Source: Eudoraea chungangensis (GTDB taxonomy: Bacteria; Bacteroidota; Bacteroidia; Flavobacteriales; Flavobacteriaceae). From it: a stretch of 64,000 nucleotides of DNA. Positions 55,301 to 63,619 of the stretch are shown one piece after another. Where the stretch lies: assembly GCF_029360665.1 (NCBI RefSeq), contig NZ_JARDUB010000003.1, forward strand, positions 372,001-436,000, written 5' to 3'. Each line of letters opens with the position of its first letter. Position 1 is the first letter of the stretch. Both the position numbers and the translations under genes were made by a program. The notes under the pieces are model-generated. The model was not told the origin of the DNA. It made no database searches and saw only the letters and a program-made list of their open reading frames with translations.

Positions 55301-55815
55301 GTACTTGTGGTATTGTTTATGAGACTTGCTTTTCTAACAAATCCGTAGATATTACTAGAATTCCATTGGTACCTGAAAGTTAGTCCAAGATTCTCGTTAG
55401 TCTCTTCGAAGATAATTTTATTCCCATACACATTCTTATATAGATTTCTCGTAATCTTATATAGTCCGTCGTAATGGTCGGAAAAGGGCTCCCATAGATA
55501 GGTCTTGTCGTCTTTATTTACACGTAGTATAGTCTTACTCCCTGTTATCTCCGCAGACTCTGTTATCTTGTCATCGGTATAATATGGAAATAGAGAAGAC
55601 TCACTGTCTTTTCTACCAGCGGTTAAACCTCCATTACTAGAGATAAACATCCAGTGATTAGAATCACTTACAATACTCATGAAAAAAGGACGCAAAGCGT
55701 TGCTATTCGAAATTTTATAGTACGCTTCATTTTCATAGCTGATATAAGAACCATTTACTTCCTTGCTCTCAAATTGTAAGCTAGTGCTCCCAATATATTG
55801 TTTCTCTTTACTCAT
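52354..55815 (-). CDS. Beta-glucan phosphorylase, GH149/GH94 type (1153 aa)
   Basis: A very large cytosolic phosphorylase. The N-terminal region EKQYIGSTSLQFESKEV, with SIVSDSNHWMFISSNGGLTAGRKDSES, and the catalytic-domain segment PEWNDANNALVGNGVSMVTLY (Asp of WNDANN as proton donor) place it with the ~1100-aa inverting phosphorylases. These are either beta-1,3-glucan phosphorylases (GH149) or 1,2-beta-oligoglucan phosphorylases (GH94 SOGP). Both give glucose 1-phosphate. The marine setting favours beta-1,3 (laminarin), but I cannot decide from sequence reading. Confidence 0.78.
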   Translation of the reverse strand: MSKEKQYIGSTSLQFESKEVNGSYISYENEAYYKISNSNALRPFFMSIVSDSNHWMFISSNGGLTAGRKDSESSLFPYYTDDKITESAEITGSKTILRVNKDDKTYLWEPFSDHYDGLYKITRNLYKNVYGNKIIFEETNENLGLTFRYQWNSSNIYGFVRKASLINNTTSTINLTLLDGLQNILPYGVNTDLQNGRSNLVDAYKKSEVEPETGLGIFALSAIIVDKAEPSEALKATVAWSVGFDEPKYLVSSLQVKDFRSGKTLRTETEVKAEKGAYFINTEVSLAAKSNKNWSIVANVNQGPSEVVALANKLKNPKILISHLDQDIQLGTQNLIDLAAAADGLQHTSDELRTARHYSNVLYNIMRGGIFDRNYEIQKKDFCSYLKGASLKVSEEQSSVMEGLPLTFSLKELNSVAMESADLDFKRLCLEYMPLKFSRRHGDPSRPWNKFSINTQSEVDGSSILDYQGNWRDIFQNWEALAHSYPEFIDRMICKFLNATTFEGYNPYRVTKDGFDWEVIEPDDPWSYIGYWGDHQIIYLLKFLEIIQDYYPEKLEAYMDQDVFVYANIPYTIKDYQSILKNPKDTIDFDYALSEKILSRKVSMGADGALVTQKNGEIYKVNFLEKLLATLLVKCSNFIPEGGIWLNTQRPEWNDANNALVGNGVSMVTLYYMRRFLNFFRNSLGKASFKELPVSQEMLVFFKSLNKTLQNNKSVLGGSVSDADRKSILDGLGEAASVYRVKIYKDGFSGNRENLSKTALLEFTELSLLYLDQSIDANKREDNMYHSYNLMSLTDDKEISISYLSEMLEGQVAVLSAGYLSSEASLELLDALKASSLFREDQYSYILYPDKDLGRFMEKNIIPSHKLHQSKLLPQLINDGNRSIVEKDVNEVYHFNGSFNNAESLKVALDKLRTEGYKDLVDKEEEMLLGVFEEVFDHRSFTGRSGTFFGYEGLGSIYWHMVSKLLLAVQEVCLKAIQDGENEEVIGRLIEHYYEINAGIGVHKSPELYGAFPTDPYSHTPAGKGVQQPGMTGQVKEDILSRMGELGVKITDGQIAFGPGIFNKEEFLKAPATFTYVDVDFVTQIISLDQECICFTYCQVPVVYQMAASNGIEVFFANNTSLTHKTLSLDKETSTKIFERTGEVRRILVYLKR

Positions 55816-55894
55816 ATATGCCTAAACTATATAATACAAAAACCTCCTTAAATGTAGATACCTTAAAGAGGTTTCAATTAGCACTTCATTTAAT

Positions 55895-57214
55895 TTATTT
55901 TACCATAAAAGGAATATTGGCAGCTGCCGAATGATTATGGCCATCATTAACATAAACAAACAAACGGTAGGCTCCTGCCTCCGGGGCTTTAATTAAAACA
56001 TCCCCTGCTGCTTGTGAAACTATACTTCCTTCAATGGCCTCTGGCCTTGTCTCTTCATCACCACCATCTTTTAAATCCGTACTTTCCGGTAAAATTTCCC
56101 ATCTGTAGGTTAGAGGATCTTCTTCAAAATCTTTCATTTCTATTGTGGCACTATATTCCGAACCTACTTTTAAAGTTACATTATCCAGCGCAACTTTGCC
56201 ATCCAGAGTGTAATTCTCTATTACTGGTGTTCTATTATCTGGCCACTTCCCGTTCCATATGTAATGCATCACATCTACAGATTCTGTTTCTTTGCCATCT
56301 TCTAAAAATATACCATACCAGGTAGGTGTTCTCTCCTGCTTGTTTCCCCACAAAAACACATAGGATCCAATGCACTGTGTAGTATCCGAAGCAATTCCCT
56401 TAGCATGTCTTTGTAAGTAATTATTTGCCTTTACCGTACTATTTTGTTCAATGGGCGCACCCCAAGAAGTTGTTGGTACTTCCCAATGTCCAGTTGCTCC
56501 CCATTCGGTAACCATATAGGGACCATCCCAGCCATATTCCCTGATTAAACGTGGTACTTGCGGTAGATCACCATACATCTGAACCGATAAGATGTCTAAA
56601 TCGGGACAGCGCTCCTTAATATATTTCACCTCTTGTTCTCCTATACCAGCCAAACTAGTAGTGGTTAGATGGTTCGGGTCTACCTCATGAATCATCATAG
56701 ATATTTCATTTACCGCGTCCCAAACTTTAGGGTTTTCATAATGCAGGTTCAACTCGTTACCAATACCCCAAATAAGTAAAGCGGGGTGATCTTTTAGTGC
56801 TAATACCTGTTGCTTTATATCCATTAATTGTTTGCTAACGGCCTCCTCATCGTCATAATCAAAACCATGCCTTTCCCTACCTACTTCAATACCCATTGTA
56901 ACCATTAATCCGTTGGCATGTGCTTCATCTAACACTTCCTTCCCAGATCTTTGCCCATTATCTGTCCTCCATGTTCTGAAAGAATTAGCATTATGACTGG
57001 CCAGGGCCGATATGTTTCCAAACTCTAAGCCTGCTCCATGGATATAAAAAGGTTCCTTATTAACCCTAAGAACATACTTTCCAGACTCCTTATTCACCTC
57101 CACCTTCGCTGGCAAGTCTCTTGTCACGACTGCAGTATCTGTCGTTACCTTTTCTGCTTTACCCTTACATCCGATAAACAGAATAACACATATTACATAT
57201 ACAATTCTTCTCAT
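55895..57214 (-). CDS. Clan GH-A glycoside hydrolase lipoprotein (GH2-like TIM barrel)
   Basis: A 439-aa lipoprotein (lipobox FIGC). The TIM barrel carries LLIWGIGNELNL, whose Glu is the likely acid/base, and YMVTEWGATGHWE, whose Glu is the likely nucleophile. An Ig-like C-terminal domain (about 345-439, with the KDFEEDPLTYRWEI segment) follows. The family assignment GH2 or a relative is from motifs only. It would cut oligosaccharides in the periplasm or at the surface before import. 6 bp from the transporter gene. Confidence 0.78.
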   Translation of the reverse strand: MRRIVYVICVILFIGCKGKAEKVTTDTAVVTRDLPAKVEVNKESGKYVLRVNKEPFYIHGAGLEFGNISALASHNANSFRTWRTDNGQRSGKEVLDEAHANGLMVTMGIEVGRERHGFDYDDEEAVSKQLMDIKQQVLALKDHPALLIWGIGNELNLHYENPKVWDAVNEISMMIHEVDPNHLTTTSLAGIGEQEVKYIKERCPDLDILSVQMYGDLPQVPRLIREYGWDGPYMVTEWGATGHWEVPTTSWGAPIEQNSTVKANNYLQRHAKGIASDTTQCIGSYVFLWGNKQERTPTWYGIFLEDGKETESVDVMHYIWNGKWPDNRTPVIENYTLDGKVALDNVTLKVGSEYSATIEMKDFEEDPLTYRWEILPESTDLKDGGDEETRPEAIEGSIVSQAAGDVLIKAPEAGAYRLFVYVNDGHNHSAAANIPFMVK

Positions 57215-57220
57215 TTTTGT

Positions 57221-58762
57221 CTAATTTCTAATTAATAATTCCTGCACTTCCTCCAAAGTTTTACCCTTTGTTTCCACTACATATTTATAAACAAAGAAAA
57301 CAGCACATAAAGATAGGAGGGCATAAATTGCAAAGGTCACGGTTGGACCCAAATTGGATAATTCCCAAGGGAATACCTGTGTAACCGAAAAGCTTACCAA
57401 GGAATTGAAAAAACCTACTACTGAGATGGCGATTCCCTTAACTTTTGTTGGAAATATTTCTGAAATAAGCGTCCACATAACCGGTCCTAAAGAGATTGCG
57501 AATGCCGCTACATACAACAAGATGGCTATTAAAACAAGTGTAGCATTGACTTGGATAAAGTTGGTTATTTCATTTCGTTTAAATTCTAAAAATAGCTCTT
57601 GACTCATCAATGGCTCCACGGCCTCAAACAACACCGCTTGTCCGTCGAAGGATTTTCCATTCAAATCTGTCAAAGCCGTTCTTATTTCATTATCCCCAAT
57701 TTTGGCTATACTATCGTCATTAAAATCATAGGTTGCATTGTTAAAAGCAAAAGCCGCCATAAGCAGCGCGATGGTCATAAAGGACGTCCCAATTAACAAG
57801 AGAGGTTTTCTTCCAAGTTTATCTATCAACCAAATAGCCACCAGCGTGAAAACCAGATTGGTAAGACCTACTACAATGGCTTGTAAGAAAGAAGAGTCTG
57901 TACTGCCCCCTGCCTGCTCAAAAATAGTTGGCGCATAGTAGAATACGGCGTTTATTCCTGTAATTTGCTGAAAAAATGCGATCCCCAAGGCTATAATCAT
58001 AATGGTGCGGTTTCTATTATTAAACAGATCCGAAAGTTTACCTTTTTCTTCCTGCTTATCTACACCCCGTTGTATCTCAGCTATTGTAATTTCAGCATAT
58101 TCTTCTCCCCCAATTTTTGTTAAGATCTTTCTTGCCAGCTTTATTTTGTTCAATTTAGTAATAAGCCACCTTGGGCTTCTTGGTACCGTAAAAAGAGTGA
58201 GAAAATAAATTGCTGCCGGTATGGCCTCCACCCCAAGCATCCATCGCCAACTTTCTTCACCCATATTTACCAAAAAATAATTAGAGAAATAGGCCACTGA
58301 AATACCAATAACAATATTCAATTGATTAAAAGATACCAGACTGCCTCTTAATTTGGGCGGTGCAATTTCGGCAATATAGATAGGCGCGATAAGAATGGCA
58401 CCCCCTATTCCAACACCGCCTATAATTCTGGCAATAATAAATTCTGTATATCCTGTTGCAAGGGCAGACCATGAGGCCGAAATCGTAAATAGTGCAGCCA
58501 CAAATATCAGGACTTTCTTCCTTCCAAATCTATCGCTCAGAGGTCCTGCCATTAAGTTACCCGCCATGGCTCCAAATACCACACATCCAACAGAAAATCC
58601 AAGCATCCACTCGGTCATTTCAAAATAAACAGTAATACCTTTTACAGCTCCAGAAATCACAGCGCTATCGAATCCTAATAAGAAACCACCAAGGGCAACA
58701 ATTAAACTTATAAGAATGGTATAGGATTTATTCATTTTTATCACTTCCTCTTTTTTTTTCAT
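57221..58762 (-). CDS. Sugar:H+ symporter (MFS, sugar porter family)
   Basis: A 513-aa permease with twelve helices. Sugar-porter signatures: GFLLGFDSAVISGA in helix 1, DRFGRKKVL, RIIGGVGIGGAI, PRSPRWL after helix 6, QQITGINAVFYYAPTIFEQAG in helix 7 and ETKGKTLEEVQ at the C-terminus. A ~70-residue loop between helices 9 and 10 is longer than usual. The frame extends to 58945; ATG 58762 is chosen because upstream codons are low-complexity. First gene of the beta-glucan operon. Confidence 0.9.
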   Translation of the reverse strand: MKKKEEVIKMNKSYTILISLIVALGGFLLGFDSAVISGAVKGITVYFEMTEWMLGFSVGCVVFGAMAGNLMAGPLSDRFGRKKVLIFVAALFTISASWSALATGYTEFIIARIIGGVGIGGAILIAPIYIAEIAPPKLRGSLVSFNQLNIVIGISVAYFSNYFLVNMGEESWRWMLGVEAIPAAIYFLTLFTVPRSPRWLITKLNKIKLARKILTKIGGEEYAEITIAEIQRGVDKQEEKGKLSDLFNNRNRTIMIIALGIAFFQQITGINAVFYYAPTIFEQAGGSTDSSFLQAIVVGLTNLVFTLVAIWLIDKLGRKPLLLIGTSFMTIALLMAAFAFNNATYDFNDDSIAKIGDNEIRTALTDLNGKSFDGQAVLFEAVEPLMSQELFLEFKRNEITNFIQVNATLVLIAILLYVAAFAISLGPVMWTLISEIFPTKVKGIAISVVGFFNSLVSFSVTQVFPWELSNLGPTVTFAIYALLSLCAVFFVYKYVVETKGKTLEEVQELLIRN

Positions 58763-59052
58763 GGTAGTTTTAAGTTTGTTAGTTTGGTTTGTTAATTTGC
58801 TTTTACTTAAAAAAAAAAACACAATTACAATGTAAGGAAAAAATAGAGAAGCTTTGTACTTTAATGAAGCAATGCAAAAAAGTGCAACAGATTTATTTCT
58901 ATGGAAATTCTGCGATTTCTTATTGAAAAGAAAAGGTGAGAGCACCGCGATCTCCCTTATGTTGACAAATTTAAAAACAGGAAAAGAAGCTATTCAGAGA
59001 GAAACTATAGAGAAAAGAGCTTTTTACCAAAAAGACATTGTTAAATTAGAAT

Positions 59053-59328
59053 TTACACTATTTCAGCACTTAATCCTGCCTCCAATAATCCGCTACATTG
59101 AGGTTTTAGTTCTTTATACTCCCCCGTCTTAACTGTACATTTTCCATTATAATGTACAATTAAAGAACATTGTTCGGCTTGCACGGCGGTATGCTTGCAT
59201 ACATTAATAAGGGTTTGAATTACGTGGTCAAAAGTATTAACCTCGTCATTAAACAGAATAATTTCATTATTCTTTACTGTCTCTTCTTCAATCAGTAGTT
59301 CTTCTGAGACTTTTTCTTTAGTGCTCAT
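59053..59328 (-). CDS. clpS: ATP-dependent Clp protease adaptor ClpS
   Basis: A 91-aa adaptor that hands N-degron substrates to ClpA/C. The core starts IILFNDEVNTFDHVIQTL (the NDE/Asn-Asp substrate pocket) and includes CKHTAVQAEQCSLIVHYNG, all family-typical. It lies 20 bp downstream of prmA. No clpA beside it. Confidence 0.92.
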   Translation of the reverse strand: MSTKEKVSEELLIEEETVKNNEIILFNDEVNTFDHVIQTLINVCKHTAVQAEQCSLIVHYNGKCTVKTGEYKELKPQCSGLLEAGLSAEIV

Positions 59329-59348
59329 ACAGATAGATTTTATTCACC

Positions 59349-60179
59349 CTAAAATACGTATTTTGCGGCAACCCAATTATTCTTTTCAAGATTTTGTTGA
59401 AAATTTAATCCATATTTTTCACATTCGTCAGTAATTTGGTTTAAATCCTTTAGATAAAAACCACTTAAAAACAAAGTCCCTTCTGGTTTTAAATGCCCTG
59501 CATAAATCCTGATGTCTTCTAATAATATGTTCCTATTAATGTTTGCTACAATAACATCAAAGTGTTTTTTTAATAGGCTTACATCGCCTTCCTTGACCTG
59601 AATTCGGGTGCATTTATTTTCCTTTATATTCTCTAAAGTATTTTGATAACTCCAACTATCAATATCAATAGCTTCAATAGTTCTGGCACCTTTTTTTTCT
59701 GCCAAAATACCCAATACTCCGGTACCACATCCCATATCCAAAACACTTTTCTCCCTTAATTCAGCATCCAGGAGGAAGCTGAGCATCATATAGGTTGTTT
59801 CGTGATGTCCAGTGCCGAAGCTCATTTTTGGCGTTATAACCAGGTCGTACTTCGTACTGGGAATTTCATGAAAGGGTGCCCTTACAGTACACAAATCTCC
59901 TATATGGATCGGGTTAAAACTATTTTCCCAATCGGCATTCCAATTTTGCTGCAAAATGTCGGAGGTAGTAAAACTAACCTCATATTCTTTTTGCTGAAAA
60001 ATAGCCAGGGAATTAACCTTTTGGATATCGTCAAAATCTTTCAACACATAGGCCTTCAGGCCCTCCTTAGTTTCTATAAAACTTTCAAAGCCCAAGTCGG
60101 CCAATTCTGCGAGAAGGATGTCAGATGCAGGTTGAAGAGGCCTAGTCTTGAACACATATTCTACATAGGTTTTATCCAT
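59349..60179 (-). CDS. prmA: Ribosomal protein L11 methyltransferase
   Basis: A 276-aa SAM-dependent methyltransferase. Motif I is VLDMGCGTGVLGILAEKKGA, and the VVANINRNILLED segment forms the L11 site. The MSFGTGHHETTYM loop is a PrmA hallmark. Four bp after tpiA, so the genes are probably co-transcribed. Confidence 0.93.
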   Translation of the reverse strand: MDKTYVEYVFKTRPLQPASDILLAELADLGFESFIETKEGLKAYVLKDFDDIQKVNSLAIFQQKEYEVSFTTSDILQQNWNADWENSFNPIHIGDLCTVRAPFHEIPSTKYDLVITPKMSFGTGHHETTYMMLSFLLDAELREKSVLDMGCGTGVLGILAEKKGARTIEAIDIDSWSYQNTLENIKENKCTRIQVKEGDVSLLKKHFDVIVANINRNILLEDIRIYAGHLKPEGTLFLSGFYLKDLNQITDECEKYGLNFQQNLEKNNWVAAKYVF

Positions 60180-60183
60180 TAAA

Positions 60184-60933
60184 CTAGATTGCCTTTACTA
60201 TAGCCAAAAAATCAGCCGCTACTAAGGAAGCTCCACCAATTAATCCACCATCAACATCTGGCTTTGAAAAAATTTCGGAAGCATTGGCAGGTTTTACACT
60301 ACCACCATATAAAATGCTTATCTCTTGCGCAACACTTTCTGAATATGTTTGTGATAAGGTTTTACGAATAAAGGCATGCATTTCCTGAGCTTGTTCTGGC
60401 GACGCCGTTTCTCCAGTCCCAATAGCCCAAACTGGCTCATAGGCCAATACTATACTCTGAAAAGCTTCTTCTGGTAAAGAAAAGAGGGCATTTTTCAGTT
60501 GGTTACCCACCACTTCAAAATGACTACCAGATTTACGATCTTCCAATTCTTCCCCAAAACAAAAAATGATACGCATCTTCATTGAAAGTGCAGTTTCTAC
60601 TTTTTTTGCCAAAAAATCATCCGTCTCACCAAAATATGCTCTTCTTTCAGAATGCCCAATAATTACTGTATCTACACCGATACTCAACAACATATCTGCA
60701 GATATTTCACCTGTAAAAGCCCCGTTAGAAGCAAAATGCATATTCTGGGCAGAAACCTGTATACTACTTTCTTCTAAAGCTTCCGAAGCTTGGGCGAGAT
60801 TAACAAATGCAGGAGCCACTATAACCTCTGCTTCCGTTGCAGGAAGCCCTTTTTTTAAGTCCGATAATAGATTTTGCGTTTCTCCTTTATTGTTATTCAT
60901 TTTCCAATTACCTGCAACAATTTTACTTCTCAT
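60184..60933 (-). CDS. tpiA: Triosephosphate isomerase
   Basis: Interconverts DHAP and G3P. It has 249 aa. The active-site Asn9 and Lys11 lie in GNWKMNN, the catalytic His in IIGHSERRAYFGE and the Glu in LAYEPVWAIGTGETAS (loop 6). The GLIGGASL C-terminal motif is present. Lies in the DUF1599-DoxX-tpiA-prmA-clpS minus-strand run. Confidence 0.96.
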   Translation of the reverse strand: MRSKIVAGNWKMNNNKGETQNLLSDLKKGLPATEAEVIVAPAFVNLAQASEALEESSIQVSAQNMHFASNGAFTGEISADMLLSIGVDTVIIGHSERRAYFGETDDFLAKKVETALSMKMRIIFCFGEELEDRKSGSHFEVVGNQLKNALFSLPEEAFQSIVLAYEPVWAIGTGETASPEQAQEMHAFIRKTLSQTYSESVAQEISILYGGSVKPANASEIFSKPDVDGGLIGGASLVAADFLAIVKAI

Positions 60934-60978
60934 TATTTCTTATTTAAGTTTAACGGTTATATGCATTTTGTTTTTGTC

Positions 60979-62076
60979 CTATTCAAAATTTAAGTCTTCT
61001 AAGTCATTGTAATGTACTTTTTGCTTTATGGTGCCTCGATTTAACAGAAGTATTCCAGGATTGGAACGTATTATTGTCTTAAGAGTAGTTTCATCGGTAA
61101 AGTAAAAAGGGAAATTTAACTGAAATTCACTTTTAATCTTATCCGTCCACTCTGTATTAGAAGCCGACATACCAATCACCTTATAACCTTTCTTAACAGC
61201 CAAAGATGCCATCGCTGCTACCTCGGTAAATGCAGGATAGGTACTTTTTGCTAGGTCATAGGCAATCACCATCATCAGCTTCTCTTCTTGCATTATTGTT
61301 GAAGTATAATCTACTCCATCCTGTTCAATAGTAAAATCGTGTATAGGCGGCTCATAGCCTTTTTGAATCTCCTTGGTTTCCACCCCCAGAAACTCCCCTT
61401 CCACATCCGGATAGTCTCCCTGTGTAACAAAGACTTCTTCACTTCCATTCACCATAAACTTCCAACTATATTCAAAAATGGCTTTAGGAGCATTTTCTGG
61501 GTAGGACATTCCTTCTATAATATTGGCTCCAATTTTATAAGGTCTAAAGTCTATTTGTGGTAAATGATTCAGTACAAAATAGCCATATAGAATGCAAAAA
61601 ACTAAGGAAAACAAAGCCGTAGCTCGCATGATACGTGGATAAAAAAGTGGTCTAATATACTCCTTTCCAATGACGAGAATAACTATTAAAACCAAAAGAA
61701 CAGTATCTTTTGTAAACGATTCCCATGGCGTAAGTTTAACAGCATCGCCAAAACATCCACAATCCGTCACCTTATTAAAGTAAGCCGAGTAGAAGGTAAG
61801 GAAAGTAAAAAAAACAATCATCAGAAGAAGGGCCCATAAGGTAAATTTCTTTTGAAACCCCAAGAGAAGTAAAACACCCAACAACACTTCAAAGATTACA
61901 ACAAACAAAGATATAGCTAAGGCATAGGGCATTAAAAATGGTAGATCAAGCACCCCTTGACTAAAGTATTCTTCTAGCTTAAATGAAAATCCTAAAGGGT
62001 CGTTTAGTTTGATAAAACCACTAATTATGAATAGCACCCCAACAAAGACTCTTGAAAAACCAACAATTAATCTCAT
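60979..62076 (-). CDS. DoxX-like membrane protein with thioredoxin-like tail (BT_3928 family)
   Basis: A 365-aa protein. Residues 1-150 carry four DoxX/MauE-type helices with VFVGVLFIISGFIKLNDPLG and a conserved DCGCFGD loop. A fifth helix is at about 147-168, and the C-terminal ~180 residues are a periplasmic thioredoxin-like domain without a CxxC (SASNTEW in that place). The family is conserved in Bacteroidota, always near tpiA, with unproven redox function. 3 bp after the DUF1599 gene. Confidence 0.85.
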   Translation of the reverse strand: MRLIVGFSRVFVGVLFIISGFIKLNDPLGFSFKLEEYFSQGVLDLPFLMPYALAISLFVVIFEVLLGVLLLLGFQKKFTLWALLLMIVFFTFLTFYSAYFNKVTDCGCFGDAVKLTPWESFTKDTVLLVLIVILVIGKEYIRPLFYPRIMRATALFSLVFCILYGYFVLNHLPQIDFRPYKIGANIIEGMSYPENAPKAIFEYSWKFMVNGSEEVFVTQGDYPDVEGEFLGVETKEIQKGYEPPIHDFTIEQDGVDYTSTIMQEEKLMMVIAYDLAKSTYPAFTEVAAMASLAVKKGYKVIGMSASNTEWTDKIKSEFQLNFPFYFTDETTLKTIIRSNPGILLLNRGTIKQKVHYNDLEDLNFE

Positions 62077-62079
62077 GCC

Positions 62080-62631
62080 TTATTTTATTTCAGAAGTTTC
62101 GTTTAACAAAATCATAGCAAAAATGGCATAATTAATCATGTCCTGATAATTTGCAGCTATACCCTCACTTACTAAGGTCTTTCCTTTGTTATCCTCAATT
62201 TGTTTAACCCTTAGAAGTTTTTGAATTATTAAATCGGTAAGGGAATTCACCCGCATATCTCTCCAAGCTTCTCCATAGTCATGGTTTTTATTTTCCATTA
62301 AGGTCTTGGTATCCAATGCATGTTTTTCATATAGCTGTAGGGCTTCTTTTAGATTAAGATCGGGTTCTTTGGCTATTCCTTTTTGCATTTGAATTAATGC
62401 CATTATAGAATAATTAATAATCCCTATAAACTCTGCCTGCTCATCTTCCTGTATTTTTCTAACCTCATTTTCTTGTAGGCTGCGAATGCGCTGTGCTTTA
62501 ATATAAATTTGATCGGTAAGAGACGGAAGTCTTAAGATTCGCCAAGCACTGCCATAATCAGCCATTTTTTTTTCAAAGAGGTCCTTGCACTTTTTGACTA
62601 TGGCGTCATATTGTTCCGAAGTTTGCTGCAT
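62080..62631 (-). CDS. DUF1599 protein (two repeats)
   Basis: A 183-aa soluble protein with two copies of the DUF1599 unit: DYGSAWRILRLPSLTDQI (near 23) and DYGEAWRDMRVNSLTDLI (near 117), each followed by a helical stretch ending in a NYS/NYA-containing segment. The conserved D-Y-G-x-A-W looks like a metal or nucleotide site, reminiscent of MazG-type pyrophosphatases, but no activity is known. First gene of the tpiA run; divergent from folP. Confidence 0.85.
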   Translation of the reverse strand: MQQTSEQYDAIVKKCKDLFEKKMADYGSAWRILRLPSLTDQIYIKAQRIRSLQENEVRKIQEDEQAEFIGIINYSIMALIQMQKGIAKEPDLNLKEALQLYEKHALDTKTLMENKNHDYGEAWRDMRVNSLTDLIIQKLLRVKQIEDNKGKTLVSEGIAANYQDMINYAIFAMILLNETSEIK

Positions 62632-62741
62632 GAAAATAATTCTTAATTGCGTAAATTTCGCTCAAAGATATGAAAGCATCAAAGTTCGTGCATTAAAATT
62701 GCTCCTCAAAATTAATCTGCACCTATAAGATTCGAAACAAT

Positions 62742-63563
62742 ATGACTCTAAACTGCAAAGGGAAATTAATAGATCTCAGTTCTCCAAAAGTAATGGGGAT
62801 ATTAAATATTACTCCAGATTCTTTTTACGATGGCGGAAAATACAATTCCGATAAAAGTATTTTAGCCCGAGCTGAAAAGATGTTAATTGAAGGAGCAACC
62901 TTTTTAGACTTGGGAGCCTATAGCTCAAGACCAGGAGCAAAAGATATAAGCGAAGATGAAGAACTTGGCCGCATAAAGCCAATCCTAAAACTAATTTTAG
63001 CTGAGTTTCCTGAGGCAATTATTTCAATTGATACTTTTAGAAGTAAGATAGCTGAATACTGTCTAGATCATGGAGCAGCCATAATTAATGATATATCCGG
63101 CGGTTCCTTAGATTCTAAAATGATGAATACTGTTGCCAAATATGGAGCCCCTTACATCCTGATGCATATGAAGGGTAATCCTCAGAATATGACGTCCAAA
63201 ACGGATTATACTAATATCCTGGAGGAAATGCTGTTCTATTTTTCCGAAAAACTAAGCGAGGGAGTAAAGCTTGGACTTAAGGATATAATCATAGATCCGG
63301 GATTTGGTTTTGCCAAAAATAAGGAGCAAAACTTTTATTTATTAGATTCACTTGATCTTTTTAAGGCCTTAGACCTTCCTGTACTAGTAGGTATTAGCAG
63401 AAAATCTATGGTTTATAAAACCCTGGATATAGAACCAGAAGATGCTTTAAACGGCTCAACCGCTCTCCATATGATTGCCTTGGCCAAAGGAGCCAATATT
63501 TTAAGGGTTCACGACGTTAAAGAAGCAGTACAGTGTGTAAAACTACACGTGGAACTCAAATAG
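62742..63563 (+). CDS. folP: Dihydropteroate synthase
   Basis: Joins pABA to dihydropterin pyrophosphate in folate synthesis, the sulfonamide target. It has 273 aa with VMGILNITPDSFYDGGKY, GATFLDLGAYSSRPGA, NDISGG, IIIDPGFGFAK and the GISRKSMV loops in order. 56 bp upstream of cdaA on the same strand. Confidence 0.95.
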   Translation: MTLNCKGKLIDLSSPKVMGILNITPDSFYDGGKYNSDKSILARAEKMLIEGATFLDLGAYSSRPGAKDISEDEELGRIKPILKLILAEFPEAIISIDTFRSKIAEYCLDHGAAIINDISGGSLDSKMMNTVAKYGAPYILMHMKGNPQNMTSKTDYTNILEEMLFYFSEKLSEGVKLGLKDIIIDPGFGFAKNKEQNFYLLDSLDLFKALDLPVLVGISRKSMVYKTLDIEPEDALNGSTALHMIALAKGANILRVHDVKEAVQCVKLHVELK

Positions 63564-63619
63564 AATATTGATAATTTTTTGTATGTCTATTTTTTCTAAT
63601 TTTACAAAAACACCAGGGA

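Noticed and set aside
58854-59132. 92-codon plus-strand ORF between the MFS gene and clpS
   Set aside because: Overlaps the 3' end of clpS by 80 bp, low-complexity composition and no recognisable domain; more likely chance.
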